Notes under the pieces: generated by a model
Databases searched by the model: none
What the model saw: the letters and a program-made list of their open reading frames with translations, nothing else
What the model was told of the DNA's origin: nothing
Position numbers and translations under genes: made by a program
Part shown: positions 29,160 to 38,905 of the stretch, piece after piece
How the letters are laid out: each line of letters opens with the position of its first letter
Numbering within the stretch: position 1 is the first letter of the stretch
Assembly: GCA_030753265.1 (NCBI GenBank)
Contig: JASMCQ010000071.1
Coordinates: 12,791 to 76,790 of the forward strand
Reading direction: 5' to 3'
DNA length: 64,000 nt
Source of the DNA: Dehalococcoidia bacterium
Lineage (GTDB): Bacteria > Chloroflexota > Dehalococcoidia > UBA3495

Positions 29160-29687
29160 TTGGGATACAATGGGACAGAGACCGCCGGGGACGAGGCTGA
29201 GCCCGTAACTGTAGGTCGAATTTTTGGTGTCCACGGCTTGTCGGGAGGCGTCAAGGCGAAAGTCTTGAGCGATGTTCCTCACCGGTTTGATGTTGGGCAG
29301 AACCTCTACATCGGCGACGAATCCTACTGCATTACCTCCTCAGTCCATATTCCCTCCGCTCAGGTCATCCTAAAGTTTCGTGGCGTCGACTCTCCGGATG
29401 CCGCCCGGCCGTTGGTTGGCCAGCTTCTCACCGTCCCTCTGGCCGCGGTCCCTTCCCCACCCGAGGGTGAGTATTTCCACTATCAGCTTCTGGGATTAAG
29501 GGTGCTGACGGAAGAGGGCGAAGAACTGGGCCGGATCACCGAAATTCTGGAGACCGGGAGCAACGACGTGTACGTAGTTTCCGGCGATGCGGGCCAGGTG
29601 CTGATACCGGCGCTGGCCGAGGTCATTCGGAAGGTCCAGGTGGACGAAGGGCAAATGGTGGTCCGGCTGCTCGATGGCCTCCGGTAG
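29160..29687 (+). CDS. rimM: 16S rRNA processing protein RimM
   Basis: RimM binds ribosomal protein uS19 and helps mature the 30S head. The N-terminal domain has VGRIFGVHGLSGGVKAK, and the C-terminal PRC-barrel starts near GEYFHYQLLGL with the segment EILETGSNDVYVV. Length is 175 residues, normal. The only in-frame start after the upstream stop is TTG 29160, with a weak TGAGG before it. It is probably co-transcribed with rpsP and khpA. trmD and rplS, which often follow, are absent here. Confidence 0.9.
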   Translation: MGYNGTETAGDEAEPVTVGRIFGVHGLSGGVKAKVLSDVPHRFDVGQNLYIGDESYCITSSVHIPSAQVILKFRGVDSPDAARPLVGQLLTVPLAAVPSPPEGEYFHYQLLGLRVLTEEGEELGRITEILETGSNDVYVVSGDAGQVLIPALAEVIRKVQVDEGQMVVRLLDGLR

Positions 29688-29989
29688 CAATTTTGACCCA
29701 GTAATCCCCCGGTGCTAAAATCGCATTACGTGGTTCACCCAAGAGTGGATTGACAAGCTCACCACGAACGGTGGAGGAACTCTCTGTCCCCTCCTACTGA
29801 GCCTGTCGAGGGACTTTCCGTTTTAAGTGGTGCCGTTTTGAGATAGTTACCGAGGGAGGGCCGGTCCCTGGCTCAGGTTCCCGGCTCTTTAGCTTCCTGC
29901 CGCCGGGCAGAGACGCTGCACCTCGCCGCCTGGGCCGGGACCCCCTTGATGAACCGAAGCATACCCGCCAACCTGAGGAGGTGTCCGAG
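29688..29989. other. 300-base intergenic region with a dispersed 22-bp segment
   Basis: No gene is supported. Positions 29752-29773 are identical to 55833-55854 (starting GACAAGCTCACCACGAACGG). The yebC ribosome-binding site lies at the right end. Confidence 0.5.
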
Positions 29990-30757
29990 ATGTCAGGGCA
30001 CTCTAAGTGGTCAACCATCAAACACCAGAAAGGCGTGGCAGACGTCAAGCGCGGCGCGGCATTCACCAAGATTAGCCGCGACATCGCCCTGGCGGTCCGG
30101 ACCGGAGGCGGAGGCGACCCGGATATGAATTTCCGGCTCCGTCTGGCCATCGAGAAGGCCAAGAGCAGCAACATGCCCAACGACAACATCACCCGGGCTA
30201 TAAAGCGGGCTTCCGGTGAAGGTGGCGAAGCGGCCGAGAACCTGGAGGAGGTGGTCTACGAGGGGTACGGGCCCGGTGGCGGCGCCATCCTGGTCCAGGC
30301 CGTGACCACCAATCGCAACCGCACGGCGGCGGATATCCGGGCTGCCTTCAACCGGGGCGGCGGCAACTTGGGGGAAAGCGGCTGCGTGGCCTGGAACTTC
30401 GAGGCCGCGGGGCTGATAACCGTGGAGATGGCGGATGCCGAGCGAGGAGAAGAGGTGACTCTCCTGGCCATCGACGCCGGAGCCGACGACGTGAAACTCG
30501 AAGACGAATTGCTAGAGGTATTCACCGCTCCGGACCAGCTTTTTCAGGTCCGGCAGGCGATGGAATCCGAAGGCGTCTCCACCCAATCGGCGGAAATCTC
30601 CATGGTCCCCAAAGCCACGGTCGCCCTGGGGGACCGGGAGGCCGAGCAGACGCTGAAGCTGCTGGATACCTTGGAAGACCTGGACGACGTGCTGAAGGCC
30701 TACACCAACGCCGACTTCCCAACCGAGGTACTCGAAAAGTACCAGGAAGCGCCATAG
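29990..30757 (+). CDS. yebC: YebC/TACO1-family translation factor or regulator
   Basis: This 255-residue YebC-family protein begins MSGHSKWSTIKHQKGVADVK and has the family's YEGYGPGG and GGNLGESGCVAW segments and the acidic cleft typical of its fold. Members are reported as transcription regulators and as factors that help ribosomes through polyproline. AGGAGG lies 8 nt before ATG 29990. In many bacteria yebC precedes ruvC, as it does here, 150 nt upstream. Confidence 0.93.
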   Translation: MSGHSKWSTIKHQKGVADVKRGAAFTKISRDIALAVRTGGGGDPDMNFRLRLAIEKAKSSNMPNDNITRAIKRASGEGGEAAENLEEVVYEGYGPGGGAILVQAVTTNRNRTAADIRAAFNRGGGNLGESGCVAWNFEAAGLITVEMADAERGEEVTLLAIDAGADDVKLEDELLEVFTAPDQLFQVRQAMESEGVSTQSAEISMVPKATVALGDREAEQTLKLLDTLEDLDDVLKAYTNADFPTEVLEKYQEAP

Positions 30758-30907
30758 TGCCCGGTCTCGGACATCTGTCGATACCCCCGCCACCCTACGG
30801 GCCTCAAGGCTCTCCGGGGGCCTCGCCGCCTTCCCGGCCCCTGGGGACAAGCCGCGAGGCATTTGGAGAGTCAGGCGTCCAGACCTCGTCTATTGGGATG
30901 CAGGCCG

Positions 30908-31429
30908 ATGCGCGTACTTGGCATTGACCCCGGCACGCTCCGGATGGGATACGGTCTGGTGGAAGCGGACCCCCAACCGCTGGCCGAAGACTTTGGCGTG
31001 GTAGCCCTTCCAAAGTCCATGCCTCTGGAAAATCGCCTCTACCAGCTGTACACCCACGTTTTAAACCTGATCAGCGTCTTTCAGCCGGCTGCCATCGCGG
31101 TCGAGGACCCTTTCGTGGGAAAGGATGAAAGGCGCTTCGTGGGCCCGGCCATCGCCGTCGGGCAGGCCCAGGCCGTGGTGCTCATCGGCGCCGCCGGCCA
31201 GGGGATCCCGGTGTTTCATTACAGCCCCGCCCAGGTAAAGCTTTGTGTTACAGATTACGGCGCCGCCTCCAAAGAGCAGATGCGCCAGACCATAGCCGCC
31301 ACCCTGGGGCTGGCCGAGATACCCGAGCCCGACGCTGCGGACGCGCTTTCCGTGAGCCTGTGCCATTTGATACAAGCCCAGGCTAAGGCAGCCTTGGGAC
31401 GGGCGATAACTCCGGGGTCGGAGAGATAG
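30908..31429 (+). CDS. ruvC: Holliday junction resolvase RuvC
   Basis: This 173-residue RuvC cuts Holliday junctions as a dimer. Acidic catalytic residues are in GIDPG (Asp7 region), AVEDPF (Glu) and the C-terminal PDAADALSVSLCH (two Asp). ATG 30908 matches the family N-terminus (MRVLGIDPGTLRMG); the longer frame upstream does not. ruvA follows after 3 nt. ruvB is not in the window. Confidence 0.95.
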   Translation: MRVLGIDPGTLRMGYGLVEADPQPLAEDFGVVALPKSMPLENRLYQLYTHVLNLISVFQPAAIAVEDPFVGKDERRFVGPAIAVGQAQAVVLIGAAGQGIPVFHYSPAQVKLCVTDYGAASKEQMRQTIAATLGLAEIPEPDAADALSVSLCHLIQAQAKAALGRAITPGSER

Positions 31430-31432
31430 CGG

Positions 31433-32017
31433 GTGATCGTAAGCGTTCGGGGTGTCATTGAAGCCGTTGGTCCGGATTGGGTGCATCTTCAGATGGGCGG
31501 CGTGACGTTACAGGTATTCGTGCCGGCAGCCGCTATCGGGGAGTTGGGTTCTGTCGGGACCGAAGCCCGCCTGCACACCCACCTTCGGATGCAAAATGAG
31601 CAACCGGTGTTGTACGGATTTCCCAATTCGGCGTCTCTGGCCCTGTTCTTGTTGTTGACCGGCGTTTCCGGGGTCGGACCGCGGCTGGCCCTGGCCCTGC
31701 TCTCGGGACTCGGCGCGCCGCGATTGCAAGAGGCCATCGCCACGGGCGACGTCACAGCCCTGGTTTCAGCTCCCGGGGTGGGCCGCCGCACCGCCGGCCG
31801 GATTGTTCTGGAGTTGAAGGGAAAGCTGGAGGCGTCTGAAGCGGGCGTTGGACTGGCAACCGGAGGTGACGACTCCGAAGTCATCGCGGCGCTGACGGCC
31901 CTTGGTTACTCCCCCAACGAGGCCCGGCGGGCGGTCGGCAACTCGGAGCGGACCCCGGATTTGACTCTGGAAGACCGGGTCCGGCTAGCCCTGCAGCAGT
32001 TCGGAGGGAGTGGGTGA
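31433..32017 (+). CDS. ruvA: Holliday junction DNA helicase subunit RuvA
   Basis: RuvA binds the four-way junction and loads the RuvB motor. The 194-residue protein shows the N-terminal OB domain (VRGVIEAVGPDWVHLQMGGV), two helix-hairpin-helix motifs (TGVSGVGPRLAL and SAPGVGRRTAGRIVLELKGK) and the C-terminal RuvB-binding domain (VIAALTALGYSPNEARRAV). The start is GTG 31433, 3 nt after ruvC. Stop TGA. Confidence 0.95.
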   Translation: MIVSVRGVIEAVGPDWVHLQMGGVTLQVFVPAAAIGELGSVGTEARLHTHLRMQNEQPVLYGFPNSASLALFLLLTGVSGVGPRLALALLSGLGAPRLQEAIATGDVTALVSAPGVGRRTAGRIVLELKGKLEASEAGVGLATGGDDSEVIAALTALGYSPNEARRAVGNSERTPDLTLEDRVRLALQQFGGSG

Positions 32018-32211
32018 GCTACTCGTAACGAGGGACTGGTGACCACACCTTCCCTCTAAACCCCAACAGCGACCGGTGATTTGGCTTGGCCGGCATCTCA
32101 CGGTCAGGACCTGGGTGAAAGCGACTTCGGTCTCGGCTATAATTTATGAATGTCGGGCGATATTTTGCCTGGTCCCCATCGCCATCCAACAAGCTGCCGC
32201 GAAGGTCAAGA

Positions 32212-32280
32212 ATGCCTGAGATTCAAATGGAATCCGATTCCAAGATGACGGGCGGCCAGTGGCGGATAATAGCTAGAGCG
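32212..32280 (+). pseudogene. Duplicated 5' end of uvrB (remnant)
   Basis: From AAGAATGCCTGA the sequence parallels the real uvrB start at 32766: codons give MPEIQMESDSKMTGGQW against [17 protein letters not shown]. Similarity fades after about 17 codons, and the frame ends at 32346 without domain structure. Both copies share the unusual Met in KMTG. The remnant and the true start flank the toxin-antitoxin pair like a duplicated target, so the original gene probably began here before the insertion. Confidence 0.75.
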
Positions 32281-32327
32281 TCTCGTCGTCAAGCCGAATT
32301 CAACTCAGAATCATTGAGAGGACAAAT

Positions 32328-32516
32328 ATGTCGAGCACCGGCGTAAAACATGAAGCGCGTCGACTGATAGAGAACTTGCCGGACGATGCCACATGGGACG
32401 ATTTGATGTATCGGATATACGTCCGGCAGGCGATTGAAGCCGGCCTCGAGGATAGTGCGGCTGGCCGAACGGTGGATGTAGCGGAGGTCCGGGCGAAGTT
32501 CGGTTTGCCCAAATGA
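32328..32516 (+). CDS. Antitoxin of a ParE/RelE-type module
   Basis: This 62-residue acidic, helical protein (RRLIENLPDDATWDDLMYRI, then VRQAIEAGLEDSAAGRTVDV) resembles small antitoxins found upstream of ParE/RelE toxins. The C-terminal part, EVRAKFGLP, is the usual kind of toxin-binding tail. It overlaps the toxin gene by 4 nt (ATGA). GAGAGGA precedes the ATG. Confidence 0.8.
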   Translation: MSSTGVKHEARRLIENLPDDATWDDLMYRIYVRQAIEAGLEDSAAGRTVDVAEVRAKFGLPK

Positions 32517-32773
32517 GAGTGCACTGGACGCATGGGGCCATAGAGCACCTGCTGGGAGTGCATGAGAGATTGGCCCAAGACTCGCTACTCTACGCACGAC
32601 GGGTGATTGATAGATTGATTCGGCGTTCGGAGCAAGTTGCGGATTTTCCTCTATCCGGGCGCGTGGTGCCGGAGTATGAAGCACCGGATATACGAGAGTT
32701 GATAGAAAGGCCGTACCGCATTATCTACCGGATTGGGACACAGCAGATAGACGTAATGTGTAAGAATGCCTGA
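32513..32773 (+). CDS. ParE/RelE-family toxin, C-terminus replaced at the uvrB junction
   Basis: This 86-residue toxin of the ParE/RelE superfamily has [18 protein letters not shown], the core [19 protein letters not shown] and [16 protein letters not shown]. Family members continue this last strand with a His-Gly-x-R type segment of about 10 residues. Here the frame instead ends CKNA at TGA 32771-32773, reading through the AAGAATGCCTGA that begins uvrB. The lost tail may weaken the toxin. It overlaps uvrB by 8 nt. Confidence 0.8.
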   Translation: MRVHWTHGAIEHLLGVHERLAQDSLLYARRVIDRLIRRSEQVADFPLSGRVVPEYEAPDIRELIERPYRIIYRIGTQQIDVMCKNA

Positions 32774-34769
32774 ATTCAAGCTAGAATCCGATTTCAAGAT
32801 GACGGGCGATCAGCCGGGGGCGGTGGCCCGGCTGGCTTCCGGAGTGCTGGAAGGCATCTCCCGGCAGACCATGCTGGGCGTCACCGGCAGCGGCAAGACC
32901 TTCACCATGGCCAACATCATCCAGGAAGTGCAGCGGCCCACCCTGGTTATGGCTCACAACAAGACCCTGGCCGCTCAGCTGGCCTCCGAGTTCAAAGAGT
33001 TCTTTCCTCACAACGCCGTCGAGTACTTCGTCTCCTACTACGATTACTACCAGACTGAAGCCTATATTCCCCGGTCGGATACCTACATCGAGAAAGATTC
33101 CAGCCTGAACGAAGAGCTGGACAAGCTACGGCTGTCAGCCACCACCTCGCTCCTCACCCGCCGCGACGTGCTGATTGTTGCCTCGGTATCCTGTATCTAC
33201 GGCCTCGGTGACCCGGAGTCCTATTTCAGCCTGGTGGCCCGGCTTCGGGTTGGTGACATTCGAAACCGCCGGCAGCTGGTGCGCCAGCTGGTCGACATGC
33301 AGTACGAACGAAACGACATGGATCTATCCCGGGGTAAGTTCCGAATACGCGGTGACACCGTGGAGATTATCCCCGCCTACGAAGAAGCGGCCGTGCGCAT
33401 CCAGTTCTTTGGCGATGAAGTGGAGCGAATCGTGCAACTGGACCCGCTGACAGGAGAACTGCTGGCCGAGCAGGAAGAGATGTTCATCTTCCCGGCGAAG
33501 CACTTCGTGACCTCCAAAGAGAAGATGGAGTTGGCCGTCGTCGACATCGAGGTAGAGCTGGGGGAGCGGCTCCAGGAGTTTCGGAACCAGGGCAAAGTGC
33601 TGGAGGCGGCCCGGCTGGAAAGCCGGACCCATTACGACCTGGAGATGCTCCAAGAAACGGGCTTTTGCTCCGGTGTTGAGAACTACGCCCGCCATCTATC
33701 CCGGCGCGCGCCAGGAAGCGCTCCGTGGACGCTGCTGGACTACTTCCCGGAAGATTTCCTGATGTTCGTCGACGAGTCCCACATGACTTTGCCCCAGGTC
33801 AGGGGCATGTATCACGGTGACCGTTCTCGGAAAGAGACCTTGGTGGAGTACGGCTTCCGCCTGCCCTCAGCCCTCGATAACCGGCCCCTGAACTTCGAGG
33901 AGTACGCGTCGCACATCAACCAGGTTGTCTTCGTTTCGGCCACCCCTGGCCCCTACGAATTGGACCACAGCACCGCCGTGGTGGAGCAGGTGATCCGGCC
34001 CACGGGGCTCCTGGATCCCACGGTGGAAGTGAAGCCCACCGATGGCCAGATCGACGACCTGTTGCACGAGATAAAAGGGAGGGTCGACAAGGCCGAGCGT
34101 TGCCTGGTGACCACGCTGACCAAGCGAATGGCCGAGGAGCTGGCGGACTTTCTCTCCGAAATGGGTATCCGCAACCACTACCTGCACTCCGACATTCAGA
34201 CCCTGGAGCGCATCGAGATTCTCCGCGACCTGCGGTTGGGGGTATACGACGTCATCGTGGGCATCAACCTCCTGCGGGAGGGCTTGGACCTACCCGAGGT
34301 GAGCTTGGTGGCCATCCTGGACGCCGATAAAGAAGGGTATCTGAGGTCGGGCACCTCCCTGATCCAGACCATCGGCCGGGCAGCCCGCCATGCCAGCGGC
34401 CACGTTATCATGTACGCCGACCGGACCACCGATTCGATGAAACGGGCCATCGACGAGACCTACCGGAGGCGCGGCATCCAGCACGAGCATAACCAGGAGC
34501 ACGGAATTCAGCCCCAGAGCATCCAAAAAGAGGTCCACGACATCACCGAAGGAATCAAGGGCATCTCCGACAACCGGGCCCGCTACCGAGTGGTGCGCCA
34601 GGAGATGTCCCGCACCGACATGTACCGGGTGGTCAAGGACCTGGAAGTTCAGATGAAAGAGGCGGCCCGGAGCCTCGAGTTCGAGAAGGCCGCCCAATTC
34701 CGCGACGAGATATTCGAGCTGCGCAGGCTGCTTGCCCTGGAAGAGAAAACCCTGGCCCCGGCGGAGTGA
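32766..34769 (+). CDS. uvrB: Excinuclease ABC subunit B
   Basis: UvrB is the damage-verifying helicase-like subunit of nucleotide excision repair. The 667-residue product has Walker A GVTGSGKT (38-45), the beta-hairpin [24 protein letters not shown], the helicase motif around TIGRAARH and a C-terminal UVR domain ([19 protein letters not shown]) that contacts UvrC. Length and motifs are complete, so repair function should be intact despite the toxin-antitoxin insertion immediately upstream. Translation is likely coupled to the toxin gene by an 8-nt overlap; the original promoter is probably upstream of 32212. Confidence 0.96.
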   Translation: MPEFKLESDFKMTGDQPGAVARLASGVLEGISRQTMLGVTGSGKTFTMANIIQEVQRPTLVMAHNKTLAAQLASEFKEFFPHNAVEYFVSYYDYYQTEAYIPRSDTYIEKDSSLNEELDKLRLSATTSLLTRRDVLIVASVSCIYGLGDPESYFSLVARLRVGDIRNRRQLVRQLVDMQYERNDMDLSRGKFRIRGDTVEIIPAYEEAAVRIQFFGDEVERIVQLDPLTGELLAEQEEMFIFPAKHFVTSKEKMELAVVDIEVELGERLQEFRNQGKVLEAARLESRTHYDLEMLQETGFCSGVENYARHLSRRAPGSAPWTLLDYFPEDFLMFVDESHMTLPQVRGMYHGDRSRKETLVEYGFRLPSALDNRPLNFEEYASHINQVVFVSATPGPYELDHSTAVVEQVIRPTGLLDPTVEVKPTDGQIDDLLHEIKGRVDKAERCLVTTLTKRMAEELADFLSEMGIRNHYLHSDIQTLERIEILRDLRLGVYDVIVGINLLREGLDLPEVSLVAILDADKEGYLRSGTSLIQTIGRAARHASGHVIMYADRTTDSMKRAIDETYRRRGIQHEHNQEHGIQPQSIQKEVHDITEGIKGISDNRARYRVVRQEMSRTDMYRVVKDLEVQMKEAARSLEFEKAAQFRDEIFELRRLLALEEKTLAPAE

Positions 34770-34809
34770 CGGACCCCCCAGCACTCCCCACTTCGTATGG
34801 GGGAGGGGA

Positions 34810-35661
34810 TCAAGCCCCCTCCGCCACCGCCCGGTGCAACTGCTCCAGCACTTCACTGTTTACCTCGAGGCTGAAGTTGTCCACGGTGGGGATCGCTTCC
34901 CCGGTGGTGCCATCCACCACGCCGATCTCCACCATGCGCTTGATCAGCCGCGTCTCGTGGTCCACAGTCGGGAGCAGGTTCTTCCCCGCCAGGCGTGAAA
35001 GCGCGGCCACCAGGCCGTAGCCGCCCCAGTTGGAAACGCTGGTGATAACCAGCCGGTCCACCTTGGTCACCGCCGGGCTGTTGGGCAGGCTGTCCACGGT
35101 GGGTATTATCTCCACCAGGTTCCCCATGCCGATCTCGTTGCCGCCGTCGCCGATCCCCACGGAGGGGACCCCTGCTTCGAACAGGTAGTCCACCCGGGCG
35201 GTGTAGGGCGAAATGTCGATGTCCCGCATGTTGGTGTAGATGTCGTCCTTGGTGCGGCTGCTGCGCTCGATGGAAATCAGGAGGCCCGGTTTGAGCCGGG
35301 CCAGCGTCTCGGAGGCCACTTGCTGGCTGGTGGGAACGTCGGCGATGGGAAACTCTTCCACCTCGGCCTCAGGGCCCAGCCAGTCCCGCAGCACCGGCGC
35401 TGTGTGCAAGTCGGTGACGTAGGTGACCCGGCGTCCCAGGGCCTGTAAGGCATTGCCGATGGCGATGGCTCCGGGCGGGCCGTCGGTCTCGGGCTTGTGC
35501 GACATCAAGGCGTAGTATCCGGTGACGATGATCGCGCCCCCGGGATGGTCCATGATGTAGCCCGCCGCTTGGGAGCAAAAGTCTGCCGGAAGGTGGGGGC
35601 GTAGCGCCGACATGCCCCGTTTGTCCTGTTGCAGGATGATGTCCTCTATCGTCTCGCTCAT
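34810..35661 (-). CDS. D-glutamate cyclase, C-terminal-type subunit (DUF4392)
   Basis: This 283-residue DUF4392 protein corresponds to the C-terminal half of eukaryotic D-glutamate cyclase (DGLUCY), which turns D-glutamate into 5-oxo-D-proline. The conserved TGYYALMSHKPETDGPPGA, ISIERSSRTKDD and GIGDGGNEIGMG are seen. The other half is encoded by the gene immediately before it, 36 nt upstream. In animals the two are fused; here they are separate, which supports a joint function in D-amino-acid handling. Confidence 0.8.
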   Translation of the reverse strand: MSETIEDIILQQDKRGMSALRPHLPADFCSQAAGYIMDHPGGAIIVTGYYALMSHKPETDGPPGAIAIGNALQALGRRVTYVTDLHTAPVLRDWLGPEAEVEEFPIADVPTSQQVASETLARLKPGLLISIERSSRTKDDIYTNMRDIDISPYTARVDYLFEAGVPSVGIGDGGNEIGMGNLVEIIPTVDSLPNSPAVTKVDRLVITSVSNWGGYGLVAALSRLAGKNLLPTVDHETRLIKRMVEIGVVDGTTGEAIPTVDNFSLEVNSEVLEQLHRAVAEGA

Positions 35662-35697
35662 TCCTTTCCCCCAACGCTGACTGCTGATAGCTGACAG

Positions 35698-36492
35698 CTA
35701 AAGTATCGCGTAGTCGGCGTCCCGCCGGTCCGTGATGAACATCAAACCGGGGCCGTGGGCGATCAGAAGCGGAGGCTTGCAATTGAGGGCCACCGCTTGG
35801 GGCGTGACGCCGCAGGCCCAGAACATCGGCTCCTCGCCGGGCATCAAGTCGACCGGGTCGCCGAAATCGGGATGGGCCAGGTCCCGGATGCCGATGGCCG
35901 CCGGGTCGCCGATGTGGACCGGCGCGCCGTGGGTCGCGGGAAACCTGGAGGTGACCTGAATCGCCCGCACGACCTGCTCTCGCTTGACGGGCCGCATGCT
36001 GACCACCATGGGCCCAGAGAAGACCCCCGCGGGGGTGGTGGCGATGTTGGTGATGTACATGGAGACGTTGCACCCCATTTCCTGGTTTCGCAACGGTATA
36101 CCGGCATCGACCATGGCCGCCTCGAAAGAAAAACTGCAGCCCAGCAGGAAAGAGACCAGATCGTCGCGCCAATAGGGCAGCAGCGACTCCGGTTCGGCCG
36201 TGAGTTGGCCGTTTTCGTAGACCATGTAGCCGGGGACATCGGTGCGGATGTCCGCGCCCGGTGCGGTCACCTTCGGCTCGGTCTGGCCGGCCTCGATCAC
36301 CTCCAGCAACGGACAGGGCTTGGGGTTGCGCTGGCAAAAAAGGAGGAAGTCTAAGGCAAGGTCCTGGGGCAGGATGGCCAGGTTGGCCTGCACGTATCCC
36401 GGGGCGACCCCGGAGGTCACGCCGCGCCACCGGCCGGAGCGAATCAACTCCCGCACCTCGCGAGCGGTCTTGGGCATGGTTTCCGTGCTCAT
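35698..36492 (-). CDS. D-glutamate cyclase / hydro-lyase family protein (DUF1445)
   Basis: This 264-residue protein of the DUF1445 (putative hydro-lyase, YcsI) family is related to the N-terminal half of DGLUCY. Conserved stretches are GYVQANLAILP, FLLFCQRNPKPCPLLEV, DIRTDVPGYMVY and the C-terminal HGPGLMFITDRRDADY. GGAGGT lies 6 nt before ATG 36492. It is the first gene of the pair with the DUF4392 protein. The substrate is inferred from the eukaryotic fusion, not from residues. Confidence 0.82.
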   Translation of the reverse strand: MSTETMPKTAREVRELIRSGRWRGVTSGVAPGYVQANLAILPQDLALDFLLFCQRNPKPCPLLEVIEAGQTEPKVTAPGADIRTDVPGYMVYENGQLTAEPESLLPYWRDDLVSFLLGCSFSFEAAMVDAGIPLRNQEMGCNVSMYITNIATTPAGVFSGPMVVSMRPVKREQVVRAIQVTSRFPATHGAPVHIGDPAAIGIRDLAHPDFGDPVDLMPGEEPMFWACGVTPQAVALNCKPPLLIAHGPGLMFITDRRDADYAIL

Positions 36493-36683
36493 TGGCGTAC
36501 CTCCTCGGGGCCGGCTTTGATCCCGGTTTTGAAAAATGTTCCAGGGCGGGCCGGAGCCCGGCCACGGCGTGCCGATCCGACACCGTCCGGCCCGTCGCTG
36601 ATACAATAGCAGACGGGCGCCGCCGCGGCAAAGGGAGAGCCTTGTTTTCGCTCGAAGAAAGACGCGGTTAGAGTACGAATCGG

Positions 36684-37202
36684 TCAGAAAATGATGCTCA
36701 ACGCGCCGTGGGCTTGCAGCGCCTCCATATCCAGGACAGCCCGCCGGCGCCGGATCCTCAAATCTCCATCGACCCGTTTTAGACGGAACTCGTAGTGCCC
36801 AACGTAAGGTGCTTCCTCTCCCATGCGGAAGCGATACACCAGGCAGGACGCCCTCACCGCGAGTTCATCCCCCACCGCCTCCACAATCATCACGTTGGTG
36901 ATCAGCCTCCGGGTCGTGGACCAGGGGTACTCCCGGTGGGCGTGGCGGCTTTTCAACCGGTTGACCCGGCCTTGCAAACGCAGTCTATCGTCATCGATGA
37001 ACACCAGGTCTTGCCGGGGATCGCCCTCCGGCAGGTCGGTGGTGGGCACCACATATCTTGCGTCGTCCGTGAAAAAGGTCAGCCACTCGTCCAGCCGCCA
37101 TTCATCCAGCAGGGCCGCTTCGTGGTAGAGGAACTGCTCCACTTCATGGTGCAGCAGGAAGGCTTCCAGTTTTGTCTTGCTCCCATCAGTATCTTGGTTC
37201 AT
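36684..37202 (-). CDS. Aromatic-ring-hydroxylating dioxygenase beta subunit
   Basis: This 172-residue small subunit of a Rieske dioxygenase (NTF2-like fold) is structural, without metals. Segments EQFLYHEAALLDEWRLDEWL, FFTDDARYVVP and the final FRLKRVDGDLRIRRRRAVLD are family-like. Its ATG overlaps the stop of the alpha-subunit gene (ATGA), so the two are coupled and made in equal amounts. No ferredoxin or reductase gene is adjacent. Confidence 0.9.
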   Translation of the reverse strand: MNQDTDGSKTKLEAFLLHHEVEQFLYHEAALLDEWRLDEWLTFFTDDARYVVPTTDLPEGDPRQDLVFIDDDRLRLQGRVNRLKSRHAHREYPWSTTRRLITNVMIVEAVGDELAVRASCLVYRFRMGEEAPYVGHYEFRLKRVDGDLRIRRRRAVLDMEALQAHGALSIIF

Positions 37203-38521
37203 GCCTGACTCCACGCTTGGGTAAAGACGGCTTGTTGCTCTGCCATGGCCTGGCCTTCCTCCGGCTGTTCCGCCTCAGGGAGGCCGGTGAGCATGGCATG
37301 CCAGTGTCGCCAGAAGGCCCGCATCTGCAACTCGTCCGTCCCCTGGGGAGGGCGGTGCATGCCCCGTGAGATGTCCGACCACTCAACCCCGCTCGCTCTG
37401 AAGCCAAGCTGGCAAGACTCCAGGGCTTCGGTATCGTCCGGGGTGGCGAAGCCGCCGGGTCCAAGGAAGGTGAGGAAGTTATCCAGGCGTCTCGCCAGCA
37501 GGTGCCCCGTCTCCTCGCCGGTGGCAGCCTCCCACGCGGTCATCTCCATGTGGTCCGGGGCCGTTGGCCAGAACAGCCTGATCGTGATGGAGGTGGTGTC
37601 GTTGATGACCAGATTGGGGAAGATCAACAGGTTTCGGCTCTTGTCGGCCATCCGGGCCGCCCGTTCCTCGCCGTACTTTTCCACCAGCTTGGCCCGGATT
37701 TGATCTATCTCCTCCTTGGCATCCTCGCCAAAAATGGGGTTCCAGAAGGCAATGGGCCGGCCATAGACCGAATCGTTTTCCATCACCGCGTGCCCGTTGC
37801 CCAAGGCCCTCCCAATTCCCTTGCGCTCCTTGGGAACCTGTAGCCCCGCCAGCGCCATGTAATCCCAGTAGGTCTGGTGGGTGGGAAAGACGTGGTATCC
37901 GTCGAGACTGTTCTCCACCAGAAGCTTCCAGTTGGCCTTGATGTGATACTTGTTCGAGCCGCGGACCACCTTGAGGCCCACCTCGGTCTGGTCGACAATC
38001 AGGTCCAGGTACTCCTTGGCTCCCGCCAGATAGCCGGCCAGGTCCTCAATCTGGGGATTGAAGCTGATGAAGTAGAAACCCCGGTAGCTATCCACCCGGG
38101 GCGGTGACAGCAGTCCCAGCGCCCCTTTGTCGAACCCGCTGCCATAGCCCGCTTCATCGGGCACCCCAACCAGCTCGCCCTTGATGTTGAAACTCCAGGC
38201 GTGATAGAAGCATTGGAAGACCTGGGCATTGCCTTCGTCGCGGCGGCAGATCAAAGCCCCCCGATGGGGGCAGGTATTCAAGAAGACCCGTATCTGTCCG
38301 TCCCGGTCCCTGTTGAAGAAGACGGGACGGCCCGCCACGGTGCGCCTCCGGTAATCGCCGGGGTTTGCCACCTCCGATTCATGACCCAGGTACAGCCAAC
38401 ATTGGTCAAAGACGCGGTCCCGTTCTAGCTCGAATATCTGCTGAGAAGTCATGCTGGAGCGATGTACTCGGAATACCCCTTCTCTGGGCCGGTCGATAAT
38501 CAGGCCGTTAACGTCTATCAA
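37199..38521 (-). CDS. Aromatic-ring-hydroxylating dioxygenase alpha subunit (Rieske)
   Basis: This 440-residue catalytic subunit has the Rieske [2Fe-2S] ligands Cys84, His86, Cys104 and His107 (CPHRG and CFYHAW). The mononuclear iron site is His210 and His215 with the bridging Asp207 (NSLDGYHVFPTH); a third carboxylate lies near FATPDDTEAL. It would hydroxylate an aromatic or related ring with O2 and electrons from an unlinked reductase. AAGGAGG lies about 12 nt before ATG 38521. The beta subunit follows with a 4-nt overlap. The substrate is unknown. Confidence 0.92.
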   Translation of the reverse strand: MIDVNGLIIDRPREGVFRVHRSSMTSQQIFELERDRVFDQCWLYLGHESEVANPGDYRRRTVAGRPVFFNRDRDGQIRVFLNTCPHRGALICRRDEGNAQVFQCFYHAWSFNIKGELVGVPDEAGYGSGFDKGALGLLSPPRVDSYRGFYFISFNPQIEDLAGYLAGAKEYLDLIVDQTEVGLKVVRGSNKYHIKANWKLLVENSLDGYHVFPTHQTYWDYMALAGLQVPKERKGIGRALGNGHAVMENDSVYGRPIAFWNPIFGEDAKEEIDQIRAKLVEKYGEERAARMADKSRNLLIFPNLVINDTTSITIRLFWPTAPDHMEMTAWEAATGEETGHLLARRLDNFLTFLGPGGFATPDDTEALESCQLGFRASGVEWSDISRGMHRPPQGTDELQMRAFWRHWHAMLTGLPEAEQPEEGQAMAEQQAVFTQAWSQA

Positions 38522-38905
38522 CGCTCTATCCTCCTTAACGAGGGAGTTCGCCCGTCAGCCGAAGTATCCGATACCAACCAGCCCGCGGCCAAATCAGGCG
38601 TCGACGGACGATAGCCGGTATTCCAATCCACACAGGCTTTTCCTCTGGTTCTATTTTATCAAATAATGATGCAATACCATCTATAATGCGCTCCCAACGT
38701 GGCCCCGCCGTCGGCGGCCAACTGGGGCGCGACGCAGCTTTTCAACACCCGTCGCCGCCGAAGCCGGCCCGCACCGCACCGAGCATGACGAGGAACCGGG
38801 CAACCGGCGGCCGCGCATTCGGCCGCCCATTCGATTGGAGGTCCTAGATGGTATACTTCCAGCAACTGAGATTGACTCTGCATCCGGAGGCCTCGCGACC
38901 GGCTG
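38522..38905. other. 384-base region between divergent genes
   Basis: It contains an AT-rich island (about 38650-38690) with TATAAT at 38682-38687 on the plus strand, a possible -10 for the response regulator, without a good -35. No gene is supported. The likely promoter of the dioxygenase should lie here too. Confidence 0.4.
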
